In this document: in pieces, positions 1-9,848 of the stretch
How the letters are laid out: each line of letters begins with the position of its first letter
Position numbering within the stretch: the first letter of the stretch is position 1
Assembly: GCA_017561205.1 (NCBI GenBank)
Contig: JAFZDL010000097.1
Coordinates: 1 to 52,962, forward strand
Reading direction: 5' to 3'
Length of the DNA stretch: 52,962 bases
From: Oscillospiraceae bacterium
GTDB taxonomy: Bacteria; Bacillota; Clostridia; Oscillospirales; Oscillospiraceae
Program-made: the position numbers and the translations under genes
Notes under the pieces: model-generated
The model's database searches: none
Told to the model about the DNA's origin: nothing
What the model saw: only the letters and a program-made list of their open reading frames with translations

Positions 1-4
1 ATTT

Positions 5-80
<76 letters not shown>

Positions 81-119
81 ATATAGTGGAGAGCTTCCGC
101 TCTCCACAGATGCTTTATT

Positions 120-196
120 TGGCGACCCGGAACGGACTCGAACCGTCGACCTCCAGCGTGACAGGCTGGCGTGCTAACCGACTGCACCACCGGGCC
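120..196 (-). tRNA. tRNA-Asp (GTC)
   Basis: Complete minus-strand cloverleaf. The anticodon loop is CTGTCAC within stem CCAGC/GCTGG (anticodon GTC), the acceptor is GGCCCGG/CCGGGTC, the discriminator is G, and CCA is encoded. It lies between tRNA-Val and tRNA-Phe in one transcript. Confidence 0.97.
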
Positions 197-201
197 AAAT
201 T

Positions 202-277
202 TGGTGGGAACAACAGGGCTCGAACCTGTGACCTCCTGCTTGTAAGGCAGATGCTCTCCCAGCTGAGCTATGCTCCC
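202..277 (-). tRNA. tRNA-Val (TAC)
   Basis: Complete minus-strand cloverleaf. The anticodon loop is TTACAAG (anticodon TAC), the acceptor starts GGGAGCA, and CCA is encoded. It is the promoter-proximal tRNA of the operon. Confidence 0.97.
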
Positions 278-318
278 GATTCGTTCGCCAAGCGCTTTAC
301 ATCTCAGCGACGTGGTTT

Positions 319-347
319 ATTATACACATAGACATAAACTTTGTCAA
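319..347 (-). promoter_or_regulatory. Sigma-A promoter of the tRNA Val-Asp-Phe operon
   Basis: On the minus strand a perfect -35 TTGACA and a perfect -10 TATAAT are separated by exactly 17 bp, about 40 bp upstream of tRNA-Val. This is a full-consensus housekeeping promoter, as expected for stable RNA. Confidence 0.93.
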
Positions 348-373
348 GCACTTTTTTAATTTTTTCTAAGCAT

Positions 374-412
374 TTTTTCTGTTGCCCGGAAATGCTCCGG
401 GCAACAGAAAAA
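374..412 (-). terminator. Strong hairpin after the ATP-grasp gene
   Basis: A perfect 17-bp stem (left arm ends TTGCCCGGA, right arm starts TCCGGGCAA) with a 5-nt loop sits just after the stop codon of the ATP-grasp gene. The T and A tracts are inside the stem rather than 3' of it on either strand, so it is an atypical terminator or mRNA 3'-end stabiliser. Confidence 0.55.
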
Positions 413-416
413 TAAG

Positions 417-1415
417 TCAATTTTCCTTCTCCAGCTGCTCTACTTTGGCAACCAGATTCTCCAGCATATCCTTTAATCCCCGCTTGGCTAAAACCTGGGG
501 CAGGTCAAATCCGGAACCACGGTTGCCCTCAATCAGCAGAGGGCCGTCAGGGGTGATGGCCACATCCCAACCGATGAAGTGGATCTGGTCATTGACCAAA
601 GCTGCCTCCAGGCACATAGCCTTGATCTCCTCCCAGTAGGGCACTTCGTAGCCGTCATAGCGGATACCGGTAGCAGTGCATGCGTGCTCGTTCAGCTTCT
701 TGTCAAGACCTGTGCCGGTAAGCTTGCCGGTTTCCATATCGATGAGCGCTGCGCTGCCGCCCATGTGGAAATTATCCGCAACACTGGTACCGGAGCCCAC
801 ACGGGTAGCCGCAAACAGCAGCCAGGACTGACCCTTTGCTGCGCCGGTGATCACACGCAGAGTGTTGACACAACCGGGGCACAGCGCCTCCCACGCCGGA
901 TGCTGTTTCACCAGCTCCTCCAGGCAGGCTTTGGATTCCATAGCTTTATCAAAGAAAGCCTTTCTGTCCTCGATCTCGGCGGTAACGATCTTGGCAATAC
1001 CCTCGCCGCACTGACCAATTTGGGGCTTATAGATGAACACAGGATTCCGTTCCAGGAATGCTTCAAACGCCTCATATCCGCCGTCCGGATCAAAGAAATC
1101 CCGGCGGGTGTATTTGCCGTAGTTCTTGTGGAAATTTGTCTTGTTGGAAATATAGGGAGACCACTTGATATTGGATAACTTTGTGATAACCTGATCCAGG
1201 TATCCCACGCTCACATAGGTCTTCCGCTGGGCGTGTTTTTTCTCATAAAACCGGAAGTTCAAATAGTCCTGCAGACCGGAGCCGTAGCGCAAGGTGCACA
1301 CCGCGGTGTCCAGGAACATATACCAGGCCGGTTTATGGGTGGTCTTGGACAATTCCTTCAGATCGTTGTAAAACCGCTTATAATTGCCCTGGAGGGCAAA
1401 GCTGATAACTCCCAT
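417..1415 (-). CDS. ATP-grasp enzyme, sugar-transfer-associated type
   Basis: A 332-residue protein of the ATP-grasp superfamily, resembling the group found near sugar-transfer and polysaccharide genes. Visible elements are a VFIYKP strand around residues 126-131 (candidate ATP-binding Lys130), a glycine-rich IGQCGEG loop at 133-139, and a C-terminal LIEGNRGSG motif near 294-302 that fits the Mg-binding Glu/Asn pair. The substrate cannot be read from sequence; ATP-dependent carboxylate-amine or peptide ligation is the general chemistry. The ATG has a GGAGGAG site located inside the end of hslO, and the gap to hslO is one base, so the two are co-translated. No polysaccharide cluster is present here, so its job is open. 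Confidence 0.75.
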   Translation of the reverse strand: MGVISFALQGNYKRFYNDLKELSKTTHKPAWYMFLDTAVCTLRYGSGLQDYLNFRFYEKKHAQRKTYVSVGYLDQVITKLSNIKWSPYISNKTNFHKNYGKYTRRDFFDPDGGYEAFEAFLERNPVFIYKPQIGQCGEGIAKIVTAEIEDRKAFFDKAMESKACLEELVKQHPAWEALCPGCVNTLRVITGAAKGQSWLLFAATRVGSGTSVADNFHMGGSAALIDMETGKLTGTGLDKKLNEHACTATGIRYDGYEVPYWEEIKAMCLEAALVNDQIHFIGWDVAITPDGPLLIEGNRGSGFDLPQVLAKRGLKDMLENLVAKVEQLEKEN

Positions 1416-1416
1416 T

Positions 1417-2304
1417 CTATTTCTCCTCCAATTCCTTCAGCAAATCGGTGATCTGCTCAGGCGTAAAGACATATTTTTCATCGCAAAACTGACACTCCAC
1501 CGGGAAGGGTTTGCCCTCCTCTATAATTTCTGCCAGTTCCTTTTTGCCCAGGCTAATGAGAGCTGCCTCTACCCGGTCACGGGTGCAGTAGCACTTATAT
1601 TCCACAGGGGTGGTTTCCATAAACAGGATACCCAAATCGCCGCAGACCTGCCCCAACATTTCCTCGGGGGTAAGGCCTGCATCCAGCATCGCAGTGACGG
1701 CGCCAGCTCGCTTTATGCCATTTTCCAGCTTGTCGATGGTCTCATCGGGAGCACCGGGCAGAAGCTGCAAAATATAGCCGCCGGCCACCTTAACAGAGCA
1801 ATCCGTATCCACCAGCACACCCAGCGCACAGGCAGTAGGTGTCTGCTCCGACTGGGCAAAATAGGCGGTCACATCGTCAGCAATCTCACCGGACACAAGA
1901 GGAATCGAGCCCACATATGGCTCTTTCATCTGCAGATCACGGATCACGGTCAAAGTGCCGTCACGGCCCACAGTTGCGCCCACATCCAACTTGCCTGGGT
2001 ACTTTTCAACCACAGGCACATTGGGCTCATATACATAGCCACGGACATTGCCGGTGGGATCAGAAACACAGACAATTGTACCGATAGGGCCATCGCCCTT
2101 GATCTGCAGAGTCATAGAGCCGTTGTCCACCTTCTGCATATTGCCCATCATAGAAGCCGCCGTCAACGCCCTACCAAGGGCCGCTGTGGCATTGGGGGTA
2201 GTCTTGTGTATTTCTGCGCCCCGGCGCGTAAGCTCCGTGGATCGAATAGCTACAGCCTTCACAAAGCCGTCCATACTCATACCACGCACTAAATAGTCAC
2301 TCAT
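1417..2304 (-). CDS. hslO: Hsp33 redox-regulated chaperonin
   Basis: A cytosolic holdase chaperone activated by oxidative unfolding. The 295-residue length matches the family. The C-terminal redox zinc switch is complete: CxC at residues 238/240 and CxxC at 271/274 (motifs KCYCTRD and ECQFCDE). The N-terminal half carries the typical MDG-FVKA...ALGRALTAA pattern. Its ATG overlaps the stop codon of the upstream methyltransferase by four bases (ATGA), indicating translational coupling. Confidence 0.96.
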   Translation of the reverse strand: MSDYLVRGMSMDGFVKAVAIRSTELTRRGAEIHKTTPNATAALGRALTAASMMGNMQKVDNGSMTLQIKGDGPIGTIVCVSDPTGNVRGYVYEPNVPVVEKYPGKLDVGATVGRDGTLTVIRDLQMKEPYVGSIPLVSGEIADDVTAYFAQSEQTPTACALGVLVDTDCSVKVAGGYILQLLPGAPDETIDKLENGIKRAGAVTAMLDAGLTPEEMLGQVCGDLGILFMETTPVEYKCYCTRDRVEAALISLGKKELAEIIEEGKPFPVECQFCDEKYVFTPEQITDLLKELEEK

Positions 2305-3050
2305 TTGATCTTGCCCTTTCTCGCTTTGAAATAGATCCGCTGTTCCCCCGGTCTGGGTTCACAAAGCTGTCTGTCAGCAAACACCTCGATATGGGTAAAG
2401 CCGGCATCTTTCAAGAATTCGGTAAGCTGCTGCCGGGAATAGGCATATTCCTCGTGGACTTCTCCACTGCGGCACCAGGTCTCCCCTTCCCGCTGGAATA
2501 TATCCATTCCATAGGTGCAGATATTGGTCTTTTCATCAAATTCGCCCCGCCAGACGCAATAAACATCGTCGTCCTCGTCCAAGAAGATTTGGCCGTCCAT
2601 GGCCCGGAGTTTTTCCGGGGTATTTACATCAAAAACAAAACAGCCGCCGGGATTTAATGCCTTATAAGCACGCCGAATGGCCTCCCGGCAATCGTCGGGG
2701 TTTGTGATATAATCCAGGCTATCCAAGGCGCAAACCGCCAAGTCCACGCCTTTGGGCAGATGTAGGTGCTGTAATTTTTGACAAACAAACAGTGGCCTGT
2801 TTTCCATTTCGGCCGCCTTTTGGTCTGCCTGGCAGAGCATTTCTGCTGACATATCCACACCGATCACCTGCAGGCCAAGTTCTGCCAGCAGTACGGACAC
2901 TGAGCCTGTCCCACAGGCTAAGTCCACAGCGGAGCGGGGTGATAGGTTTTCCCGCTGCCAAAGCAGTTGGTAGAAATCTACCACTGCAGCATAATCCACA
3001 TCCTCCGTCAGCCGGTCATAGCTGGCGGCTAACGCTTTATAAGCATCCAT
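2301..3050 (-). CDS. Class I SAM-dependent methyltransferase
   Basis: A 249-residue soluble methyltransferase with SAM-binding motif I at residues 42-50 (VDLACGTGS), the acidic ribose-binding residue after strand 2 (VIGVDMSAEML) and a motif near LDSLDYI. The substrate is unknown. I chose the MDAYKALAAS start because GGAG lies 7 nt upstream. An 18-residue extension is possible in frame but would be translated from the ftsZ terminator hairpin. It begins the hslO/ATP-grasp operon. Confidence 0.85.
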   Translation of the reverse strand: MDAYKALAASYDRLTEDVDYAAVVDFYQLLWQRENLSPRSAVDLACGTGSVSVLLAELGLQVIGVDMSAEMLCQADQKAAEMENRPLFVCQKLQHLHLPKGVDLAVCALDSLDYITNPDDCREAIRRAYKALNPGGCFVFDVNTPEKLRAMDGQIFLDEDDDVYCVWRGEFDEKTNICTYGMDIFQREGETWCRSGEVHEEYAYSRQQLTEFLKDAGFTHIEVFADRQLCEPRPGEQRIYFKARKGKIK

Positions 3051-3067
3051 ATTTTTCTCCTGCTTAC

Positions 3068-3099
3068 AAAAAAGCATCCCGGACAACCGTCCGGGATGC
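3068..3099 (-). terminator. Intrinsic terminator of ftsZ / dcw cluster
   Basis: A perfect 11-bp stem GCATCCCGGAC/GTCCGGGATGC with a 4-nt loop, followed on the minus strand by six T residues, 15 bp after the ftsZ stop codon. Confidence 0.95.
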
Positions 3100-3113
3100 C
3101 GCAAATGTCATAT

Positions 3114-4157
<1,044 letters not shown>

Positions 4158-4230
4158 TATACGAATCCTCCTATGTATGGTTTTGCAGGCCGGTCTTGCG
4201 GCACTGCCATAATTACAATCGTACTCATAC

Positions 4231-4259
4231 ATTGTAACGCAAAAAAGTCATTCGGTCAA
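4231..4259 (-). promoter_or_regulatory. Sigma-A promoter of ftsZ
   Basis: Minus-strand -35 TTGACC and -10 TACAAT with a 17-bp spacer in the ftsQ-ftsZ gap. This allows ftsZ to be expressed independently of the upstream wall genes, with a leader of about 65 nt. Confidence 0.85.
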
Positions 4260-4289
4260 TAGAAAAATCTAATTTTTCGGCAAAGATTT

Positions 4290-5189
4290 TCAATTTTTTG
4301 TGTCAGAACTGTTATCAAACAGCACTTCTGCGGGGTGGGTTGTGAAACTGGCATCCAGATAGCCCTGGTCATAATCGCCCAATTTCTTGATAACGGCTTT
4401 CACCGAGGCGATTTTGTAGTCCATTTTGGTGTTGTCGCCCAGGTTTATGCGGAATCGATCTTCATAAACCAACGTCAGCCTCGACAGGTCAGACACATCC
4501 ACGGAATCCACATTGCCCATCACGCCGTTTTTCTCCAACGCACCAATCAGCTGGAGGGCATTTTCCAGCAGCGCCTTTCCTGCTACAACAGGCAGCGCCG
4601 GGGCATCGGTGGGTGTGGTGGTCGCAGCCTCGCTGGCTACAGCCTGCTCCCCTACCATCGCTCCCTGCAGCTTCACACCCAAAATCTGTGTGTGGCTCTT
4701 CACTGCTGCAGCATTGGCCTTATCGATAATGCGGCCTTCCGCATTCAACAGCCACCAGTTAGACATGGTGTCGGAAACTGCGTAAGCAACGGACCGCTCC
4801 TTGATTTCAATATGCACGGTATCCGGCAGTTTTATTCCCACGCGAACACTGTCAACATAAGGAAGTTTCTTACAAACCTTAGCGCCGATCTTGGCTTTGC
4901 TCAGACCCAGCAGGCTATCACCGTCCCGCACGCCGGAAGCCTCAGCCACATCCCAGGCCGTATATTTCTCCGCACCGGCAACAAGGATCTTTGTGCTGTC
5001 CACCTTGAAGAAGATAGACATACCCGCAAACAGCGCCAAAACCACCGCAGCTGCCGTTGCCAAACGCAGCAGAAATCTATTGCGGTTAAAGGGTTTTGCC
5101 GGTGTATATTGGATCTGAGATTCCTTTTTCTTTACCGAGGCCTTTTTACGGCGGGGTGGATTACCGGTATTCTTTCTTCTGTTATCCAT
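4290..5189 (-). CDS. ftsQ: Cell division protein FtsQ/DivIB
   Basis: A bitopic division protein of 299 residues. It has a basic cytoplasmic N-terminus (residues 1-38, rich in Lys/Arg), a single transmembrane helix at about 39-61, then a POTRA domain (about 64-134, with KKLPYVDSVRVG and LPDTVHIEIKERS) and a beta domain. A low-complexity Ala/Thr stretch (EAATTTPTDAPA) interrupts the beta domain. It links FtsL/FtsB-type proteins to the septal FtsW-PBP synthase. It lies 10 bp after murG. Confidence 0.9.
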   Translation of the reverse strand: MDNRRKNTGNPPRRKKASVKKKESQIQYTPAKPFNRNRFLLRLATAAAVVLALFAGMSIFFKVDSTKILVAGAEKYTAWDVAEASGVRDGDSLLGLSKAKIGAKVCKKLPYVDSVRVGIKLPDTVHIEIKERSVAYAVSDTMSNWWLLNAEGRIIDKANAAAVKSHTQILGVKLQGAMVGEQAVASEAATTTPTDAPALPVVAGKALLENALQLIGALEKNGVMGNVDSVDVSDLSRLTLVYEDRFRINLGDNTKMDYKIASVKAVIKKLGDYDQGYLDASFTTHPAEVLFDNSSDTKN

Positions 5190-5199
5190 GGTGTTACTC

Positions 5200-6324
5200 C
5201 TATTTCTTTATCAGCTGCTCCATCACAGCACACAGCCGTTCCCCACTGTCCGGCACAGAAATGCCGTACAGGGCTTTGCGCATTGCGTTATATTTGTTGG
5301 TATCCGCAAGCAGTTCCGTGATCTGCCTGTAAAGCTTTTCCGGGGTGGCATCCTGTTCCAGCAGGACTATCGCGCCTCCCTGAGCTTCCATGGCCCGGGC
5401 GTTTTTCTCCTGGTGATTGTCCGTCACATTGGGTGAGGGAATCAACACGCAAGGCGTACCGGATGCGGCAATCTCGCTACAGCTGGATGCGCCTGCCCGG
5501 CTGATGATCACATCTGCCGCTGCCATTATGGTAGGCATATTGTAGATATACTCCTGCATTTGGATCGTGGGGCATTTTCCCAGGTCCACACCCTGCTCTT
5601 TCACCCGATCCGGCATCCAGCTCCAACCGTAGCTGCCAACTGCGTGGATATGCCGGAAAGGAAAGCCGTTTTTCTGTTCCAAAGCAAAGAGTTTTGCTGT
5701 CAGTTCATTCATGGCCCTTGCGCCCTGGCTGCCAAAGGCAGACACCACCAAAGGCTTATCGTCCATACCCAGTTCCTTGCGGGCATCGGTCTTTTGTGTA
5801 TAGATAAACTCCCGACGGACGGGCATACCCACCACTTCCACTTTTTCCGGGTGGGGATAGTATTTCGCACTTTCCGGAAAGCAAACCAACACCTTATCTG
5901 CCCATTTTGCCGCCATACGGGTGGTAAGGCCGGGCATTGCATTGGCTTCGTGGACGCAGGTTGGGATCTTCAGCTGCCGGGCTGCCCGCAAGGCGGGAAA
6001 GCTGGCATAGCCGCCGGTACCCACTACCACATCTGCATCAAAATCCCGGATGATCTTTTTGCACTTTCTCACAGCTAAAAGGACACTTTTTATGGCTCGA
6101 TAATTATTCTTAATGGCCGCCGGAGAAAAGCTCCGCTCCAAGCCGAAGGCAGGCAACACTTCCAAGGGGTAGCCAGCCTTGGGCACCAGCTCCTCCTCCA
6201 TATTGCCCCGACCGCCGATAAAAAGGATCTTGCTGTCTGGGTGACGTTCTTTCCATATATTGGCAACCGCAATGGCTGGGTTGATGTGGCCGCCCGTGCC
6301 ACCGCAGGTAAAAATCACATTCAT
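5200..6324 (-). CDS. murG: UDP-GlcNAc:lipid I GlcNAc transferase MurG
   Basis: Transfers GlcNAc from UDP-GlcNAc to lipid I on the inner membrane face, giving lipid II. It has 374 residues. The N-terminal GGTGGHINPA loop (8-17), the VVGTGGYASFP loop, and the C-terminal donor-site motifs SRAGASSCSE and IPSPNVTDNHQEKNA are all present. The ATG overlaps the ftsW stop by four bases (ATGA) and is preceded by AGGAGGA. A longer in-frame reading would run back through ftsW and is not credible. Confidence 0.97.
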   Translation of the reverse strand: MNVIFTCGGTGGHINPAIAVANIWKERHPDSKILFIGGRGNMEEELVPKAGYPLEVLPAFGLERSFSPAAIKNNYRAIKSVLLAVRKCKKIIRDFDADVVVGTGGYASFPALRAARQLKIPTCVHEANAMPGLTTRMAAKWADKVLVCFPESAKYYPHPEKVEVVGMPVRREFIYTQKTDARKELGMDDKPLVVSAFGSQGARAMNELTAKLFALEQKNGFPFRHIHAVGSYGWSWMPDRVKEQGVDLGKCPTIQMQEYIYNMPTIMAAADVIISRAGASSCSEIAASGTPCVLIPSPNVTDNHQEKNARAMEAQGGAIVLLEQDATPEKLYRQITELLADTNKYNAMRKALYGISVPDSGERLCAVMEQLIKK

Positions 6325-7493
6325 ATTTCTTCCTCCTGTTGCGCCGCTGCATTGCGGTATCGGGAGACACTCAGTACGATCCCCATTTCCGCCAAATTCA
6401 CCGCCAGTGCCGTTCCTCCATAGGAGAAGAAAGGCAGCGCAATGCCGGTAGAGGGCAGCAAATTGGTCACAACACCTAAATTGAGAATCACTTGCACAGC
6501 GATCAGACTCACAAGGCCCGATGCCAAAACTGTTTGGAATCGGCTGGCGCCGTGGAGGGCTATCCAATACCCCCGCAGGATCAGCGCAGCAAACAAAATC
6601 ATAATCAAAACAGCCCCAAAAAGGCCCAATTCCTCACAAACTATGGCAAAAATATAATCATTATACTGAAAAGGCAGGTACAGATATTTCTGTCTGCTTT
6701 TCCCCAACCCCAAACCAAACAAGCCACCGGAGCCGATGGCATAGAGGGATTGGAGAATTTGATAGCCTGTATCGGACGGGTCCTGCTCTGGGTGCCGCCA
6801 GGCCGTGACCCGGTCCCCGGCATAGCCCATAAGGCTTACATACACCGCAACGAACAGTCCCGCTGCCCCTGCTCCGGCTAAAAGCCATTTGGGGTGGGTA
6901 CCGGCTACGAACATCATAACCACCGCCACCATACCCATGAGCATGATGGCAGACAGGTGCTTTTCCAGCGCCAAGGGAACCAAGATTCCAAGAAGCGCTG
7001 CGCCAAACCCCAGCACACCGAAGCTGAATTTCCGGGCTTTATTTCCAAAATCCCGGGTCAACTTGGCAAACAGCACGATAAGGGTGAATTTGGCGATCTC
7101 CGAGGGCTGAAACTGGATACCGCCAATGTTGATCCATCGTTTTGCCCCATTGACGGATTGTCCAAACAGCAGCACCGAAAGCAGCAGCGCAATACTGATG
7201 CCGTAGAGCCACCAGGCCCATTTCAGCCAAAACTCCGGCGGAATCCGGCTTGTGATCACCATAGCACCCAATCCAATCAAGGCGCACAGGCCCTGTTTTT
7301 GCAGATACCGGGTGGATTGGGTATAGCCGGTATCGTAATGACTTTGGGCATAGCTTGCTGAGTACAGCATTCCCAGGCCCACTGCCAGCAGAAGCAGTAG
7401 TAAAAGTAAAAAAGGAATATCAACACCTTCACGCATCTTAGGGTTACCAAGATGCCGGTCCTCTTTGGCATACAGAAGCTTCTGCAATGCCAA
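6321..7493 (-). CDS. ftsW: SEDS peptidoglycan glycosyltransferase FtsW/SpoVE
   Basis: Polytopic membrane glycosyltransferase that polymerises lipid II with a cognate class B PBP. It has 390 residues with about ten hydrophobic helices and SEDS signatures: NGAKRWINIG...QPSEIAKF around 115-135 and LPSTGIALPFFSYGGT near the C-terminus. In spore formers this position is held by SpoVE, so division versus sporulation function cannot be separated by sequence. The start appears to be TTG with AAGGA just upstream; an internal ATG (MREGVD) 19 codons in has a poorer site. Confidence 0.93.
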   Translation of the reverse strand: MALQKLLYAKEDRHLGNPKMREGVDIPFLLLLLLLLAVGLGMLYSASYAQSHYDTGYTQSTRYLQKQGLCALIGLGAMVITSRIPPEFWLKWAWWLYGISIALLLSVLLFGQSVNGAKRWINIGGIQFQPSEIAKFTLIVLFAKLTRDFGNKARKFSFGVLGFGAALLGILVPLALEKHLSAIMLMGMVAVVMMFVAGTHPKWLLAGAGAAGLFVAVYVSLMGYAGDRVTAWRHPEQDPSDTGYQILQSLYAIGSGGLFGLGLGKSRQKYLYLPFQYNDYIFAIVCEELGLFGAVLIMILFAALILRGYWIALHGASRFQTVLASGLVSLIAVQVILNLGVVTNLLPSTGIALPFFSYGGTALAVNLAEMGIVLSVSRYRNAAAQQEEEI

Positions 7494-7505
7494 CCATCCT
7501 TTCTG

Positions 7506-8483
7506 TTAACTGATATGTCCTTTTACACCGAACCAGGCCACCACGCACAGTAAAGCGGTCAACACGGTAAAGACAATGACGATCTTCTCCTCTTTCCAGC
7601 CGCACATTTCAAAATGGTGGTGGATAGGAGCCATCTTAAACAAGCGCTTGCCATGGGTCAGCTTAAAATAACCCACCTGCAAAATCACCGAAAGGGTTTC
7701 CACAATATACACAAAGCCTACCAAGACAAGCACCAGGGGCATATCCAGCGCAAATGCCATACCGCAGACAATGCCGCCCAAAAACAAAGAGCCGGTATCG
7801 CCCATAAAGACCTTGGCAGGGTGCCAGTTATAGAACAGATAGGCAATCAGTCCACCCACCATTGCTGCCGGCAACAGGGCCAAATCCCATTTCTTCATAG
7901 CTGCTGCAGCGACAGTAAAGAACACCATCACAGGAATCGTAACACTGCCGCACAGACCGTCAATACCATCGGTGAGATTGACCGCATTGACACAGCCCAC
8001 GATCACAAACATAGCAAAGAAGATGTAGGCCATGGGGTGAATATGGACAGCTTTGTTTAAAAACGGAATATACAGATCGCTGGTCATACTGCCCTCTAAG
8101 TACAGCAGGTACAGGTACAGGGCAGAAACAGCCATTTGCAGCATTGCCTTTTGCAAGGCAGTCAGGCCCAAATTGCGCTTAAATTTCAGCTTAAAAAAGT
8201 CATCCAAGAATCCAACCAAGCCAAAGCACAGGCCCAAAATCAGCACATAAAATGCTGTTTTTTCCTCCATAAAGGGCAAGCATAGCACCAGGCACAGCAC
8301 TGCCGAGATAATAAACATCAAACCGCCCATCATGGGGGTGCCTGCCTTGTTATTGTGCCAGGTAGGGCCGATTTCCCGGATGGACTGACCTGCCTTCAGC
8401 GCCCGCAGAACCGGGAGCAGAAAATATCCAATTACGCCGGTGAACACCAGCGATGCCAGCGCTGTCATACATACTCTCAGCAT
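7506..8483 (-). CDS. mraY: Phospho-MurNAc-pentapeptide transferase MraY
   Basis: Integral membrane enzyme that attaches UDP-MurNAc-pentapeptide to undecaprenyl phosphate, forming lipid I. It has 325 residues. Catalytic motifs are GFLDDFFK (Asp94-Asp95), NAVNLTDGIDGL (about 166-177), FMGDTGSL (Asp229) and the IHHHFE histidine cluster (288-290). The ATG has AAAGGAT upstream. It lies 9 bp after murF and 12 bp before ftsW. Confidence 0.97.
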   Translation of the reverse strand: MLRVCMTALASLVFTGVIGYFLLPVLRALKAGQSIREIGPTWHNNKAGTPMMGGLMFIISAVLCLVLCLPFMEEKTAFYVLILGLCFGLVGFLDDFFKLKFKRNLGLTALQKAMLQMAVSALYLYLLYLEGSMTSDLYIPFLNKAVHIHPMAYIFFAMFVIVGCVNAVNLTDGIDGLCGSVTIPVMVFFTVAAAAMKKWDLALLPAAMVGGLIAYLFYNWHPAKVFMGDTGSLFLGGIVCGMAFALDMPLVLVLVGFVYIVETLSVILQVGYFKLTHGKRLFKMAPIHHHFEMCGWKEEKIVIVFTVLTALLCVVAWFGVKGHIS

Positions 8484-8492
8484 AACTATCCT

Positions 8493-9848
8493 TTAATCCT
8501 CCAAAAATTTCTCCAGGACCTTTTCCATTTGCATACCACGGCTGCCCTTGAACAGCAGAACATCCCCGGGCTTTGCCATCTGCTTCAGCGCCTGCACCAG
8601 CTTCTCCTTGTCGGTAAAGGCTCTTGCCATATCCTGGGACATACCACCGGTAATTGCGCCGTAGAGTAACCGCAAGCTATGGTCGCCGTAGGCAAGGAGC
8701 ATATCTGCCATTTCTGCGGCAACTCTGCCAATCTTATAGTGCTCTGCATCGGAGCAGACGCCCAATTCCAGCATATCCCCCAGCACCGCCACACGGCGGC
8801 CTGCCCGGTTGCCCAGCACAGTCAGGGCTGCCGTCATGGACTCGGGGCCTGCATTGTAGCAGTCGCTGATGATTGTATAGCCGTTCTTTTCATAAATCTC
8901 CTGGCGGCCCTCCATATTCCGGAAGGTGCTTAAGCTCTTTGTGATATTCTCAGGGGCAACACCCATCTGAACACCCACTGTCACAGCAGCCAGCGCATCC
9001 AGGATATAATGTTCGCCCTCCAGGTTCAGCGCCACAGGAATCGCTTTCCCCGCTGCGTTGGCTGCAAAGGACAGTCTGTCCGCCTTTTGGCAAACATCGC
9101 TGCCTGTTACATCCGTTTCCGGATTCCGCACACCGAAGTATACAGCTCTCGCTTGCAATTCCGTACGCTGATTCCACAGAAGCGGATCGTCGCCGTTGAG
9201 AATGATGGCGCCATCTGCAGGCATACCCTCCAAAATCTCCAGTTTTGCCTTCAGAATGCCTTCCATAGAGCCAAGGTGCTCAATATGCATCGTGCCGATA
9301 TTGATGATAACAGCCAGGTCGGGCTTGCCGATGGATGCCAGATAAGCGATCTCCCGGAAATGGTTCATACCCATCTCCAGCACCGCAACCTCTGTGTCCT
9401 CCGGCATTTGAAGAATCGCCATGGGCATACCAATGTCGTTGTTGTGGTTTGCAGGGGTCTTGCTCACCTTATAGGTACTTTCCAGCACCGCAGCCACCAT
9501 TTCCTTGGTGGTGCTTTTTCCCACAGAACCGGTGATACCAACCACCTTCATACCGATGCGTTCCCGCTCACCCCGGGCAATTTCGCCCAAAGCCAAGCGG
9601 GTATCCTTTACCACGATGGCAGGAAAATCCCCGTCGCAGTGGGTGCAAAGCACCGCAGATGCGCCCTTTTGCAAGGCAGTGGGGATAAAATCGTGACCGT
9701 CACGCTCTCCCTGTAAAGCAATGAAGAGCTGGCCTTTTTCAATCTTTCGGCTGTCATTGTTTGCGCCCAAGAAGGTAATATCTTTATACTTAGGGTCCAC
9801 AGAGCCACCGCACCACTGGGCGGCCTGGGCCAAGGTAATTCTACCCAT
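8493..9848 (-). CDS. murF: UDP-MurNAc-tripeptide:D-Ala-D-Ala ligase MurF
   Basis: Cytosolic ATP-dependent ligase that completes the UDP-MurNAc-pentapeptide. It has 451 residues with an N-terminal MurF domain, the P-loop GITGSVGKSTT at 104-114, the central VLEMGMNHFREI motif and the DCYNAGPESM motif of the C-terminal domain. Its ATG overlaps the murE stop codon by one base (TAATG), coupling the two ligases. Confidence 0.97.
   Translation of the reverse strand: MGRITLAQAAQWCGGSVDPKYKDITFLGANNDSRKIEKGQLFIALQGERDGHDFIPTALQKGASAVLCTHCDGDFPAIVVKDTRLALGEIARGERERIGMKVVGITGSVGKSTTKEMVAAVLESTYKVSKTPANHNNDIGMPMAILQMPEDTEVAVLEMGMNHFREIAYLASIGKPDLAVIINIGTMHIEHLGSMEGILKAKLEILEGMPADGAIILNGDDPLLWNQRTELQARAVYFGVRNPETDVTGSDVCQKADRLSFAANAAGKAIPVALNLEGEHYILDALAAVTVGVQMGVAPENITKSLSTFRNMEGRQEIYEKNGYTIISDCYNAGPESMTAALTVLGNRAGRRVAVLGDMLELGVCSDAEHYKIGRVAAEMADMLLAYGDHSLRLLYGAITGGMSQDMARAFTDKEKLVQALKQMAKPGDVLLFKGSRGMQMEKVLEKFLED

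Noticed and set aside
1384-2292. Long plus-strand frames opposite hslO and the ATP-grasp gene
   Set aside because: The minus-strand genes carry all family motifs; the opposite frames carry none.
4158-4232. N-terminal extension of FtsZ by 25 residues
   Set aside because: It would start inside the -10 box of the ftsZ promoter. The MPEMFQERVV start has a good RBS and the normal length.
6325-6567. N-terminal extension of MurG by 81 residues
   Set aside because: It reads out of frame through the ftsW coding sequence. The ATGA overlap start places the GGTGGH loop where it belongs.
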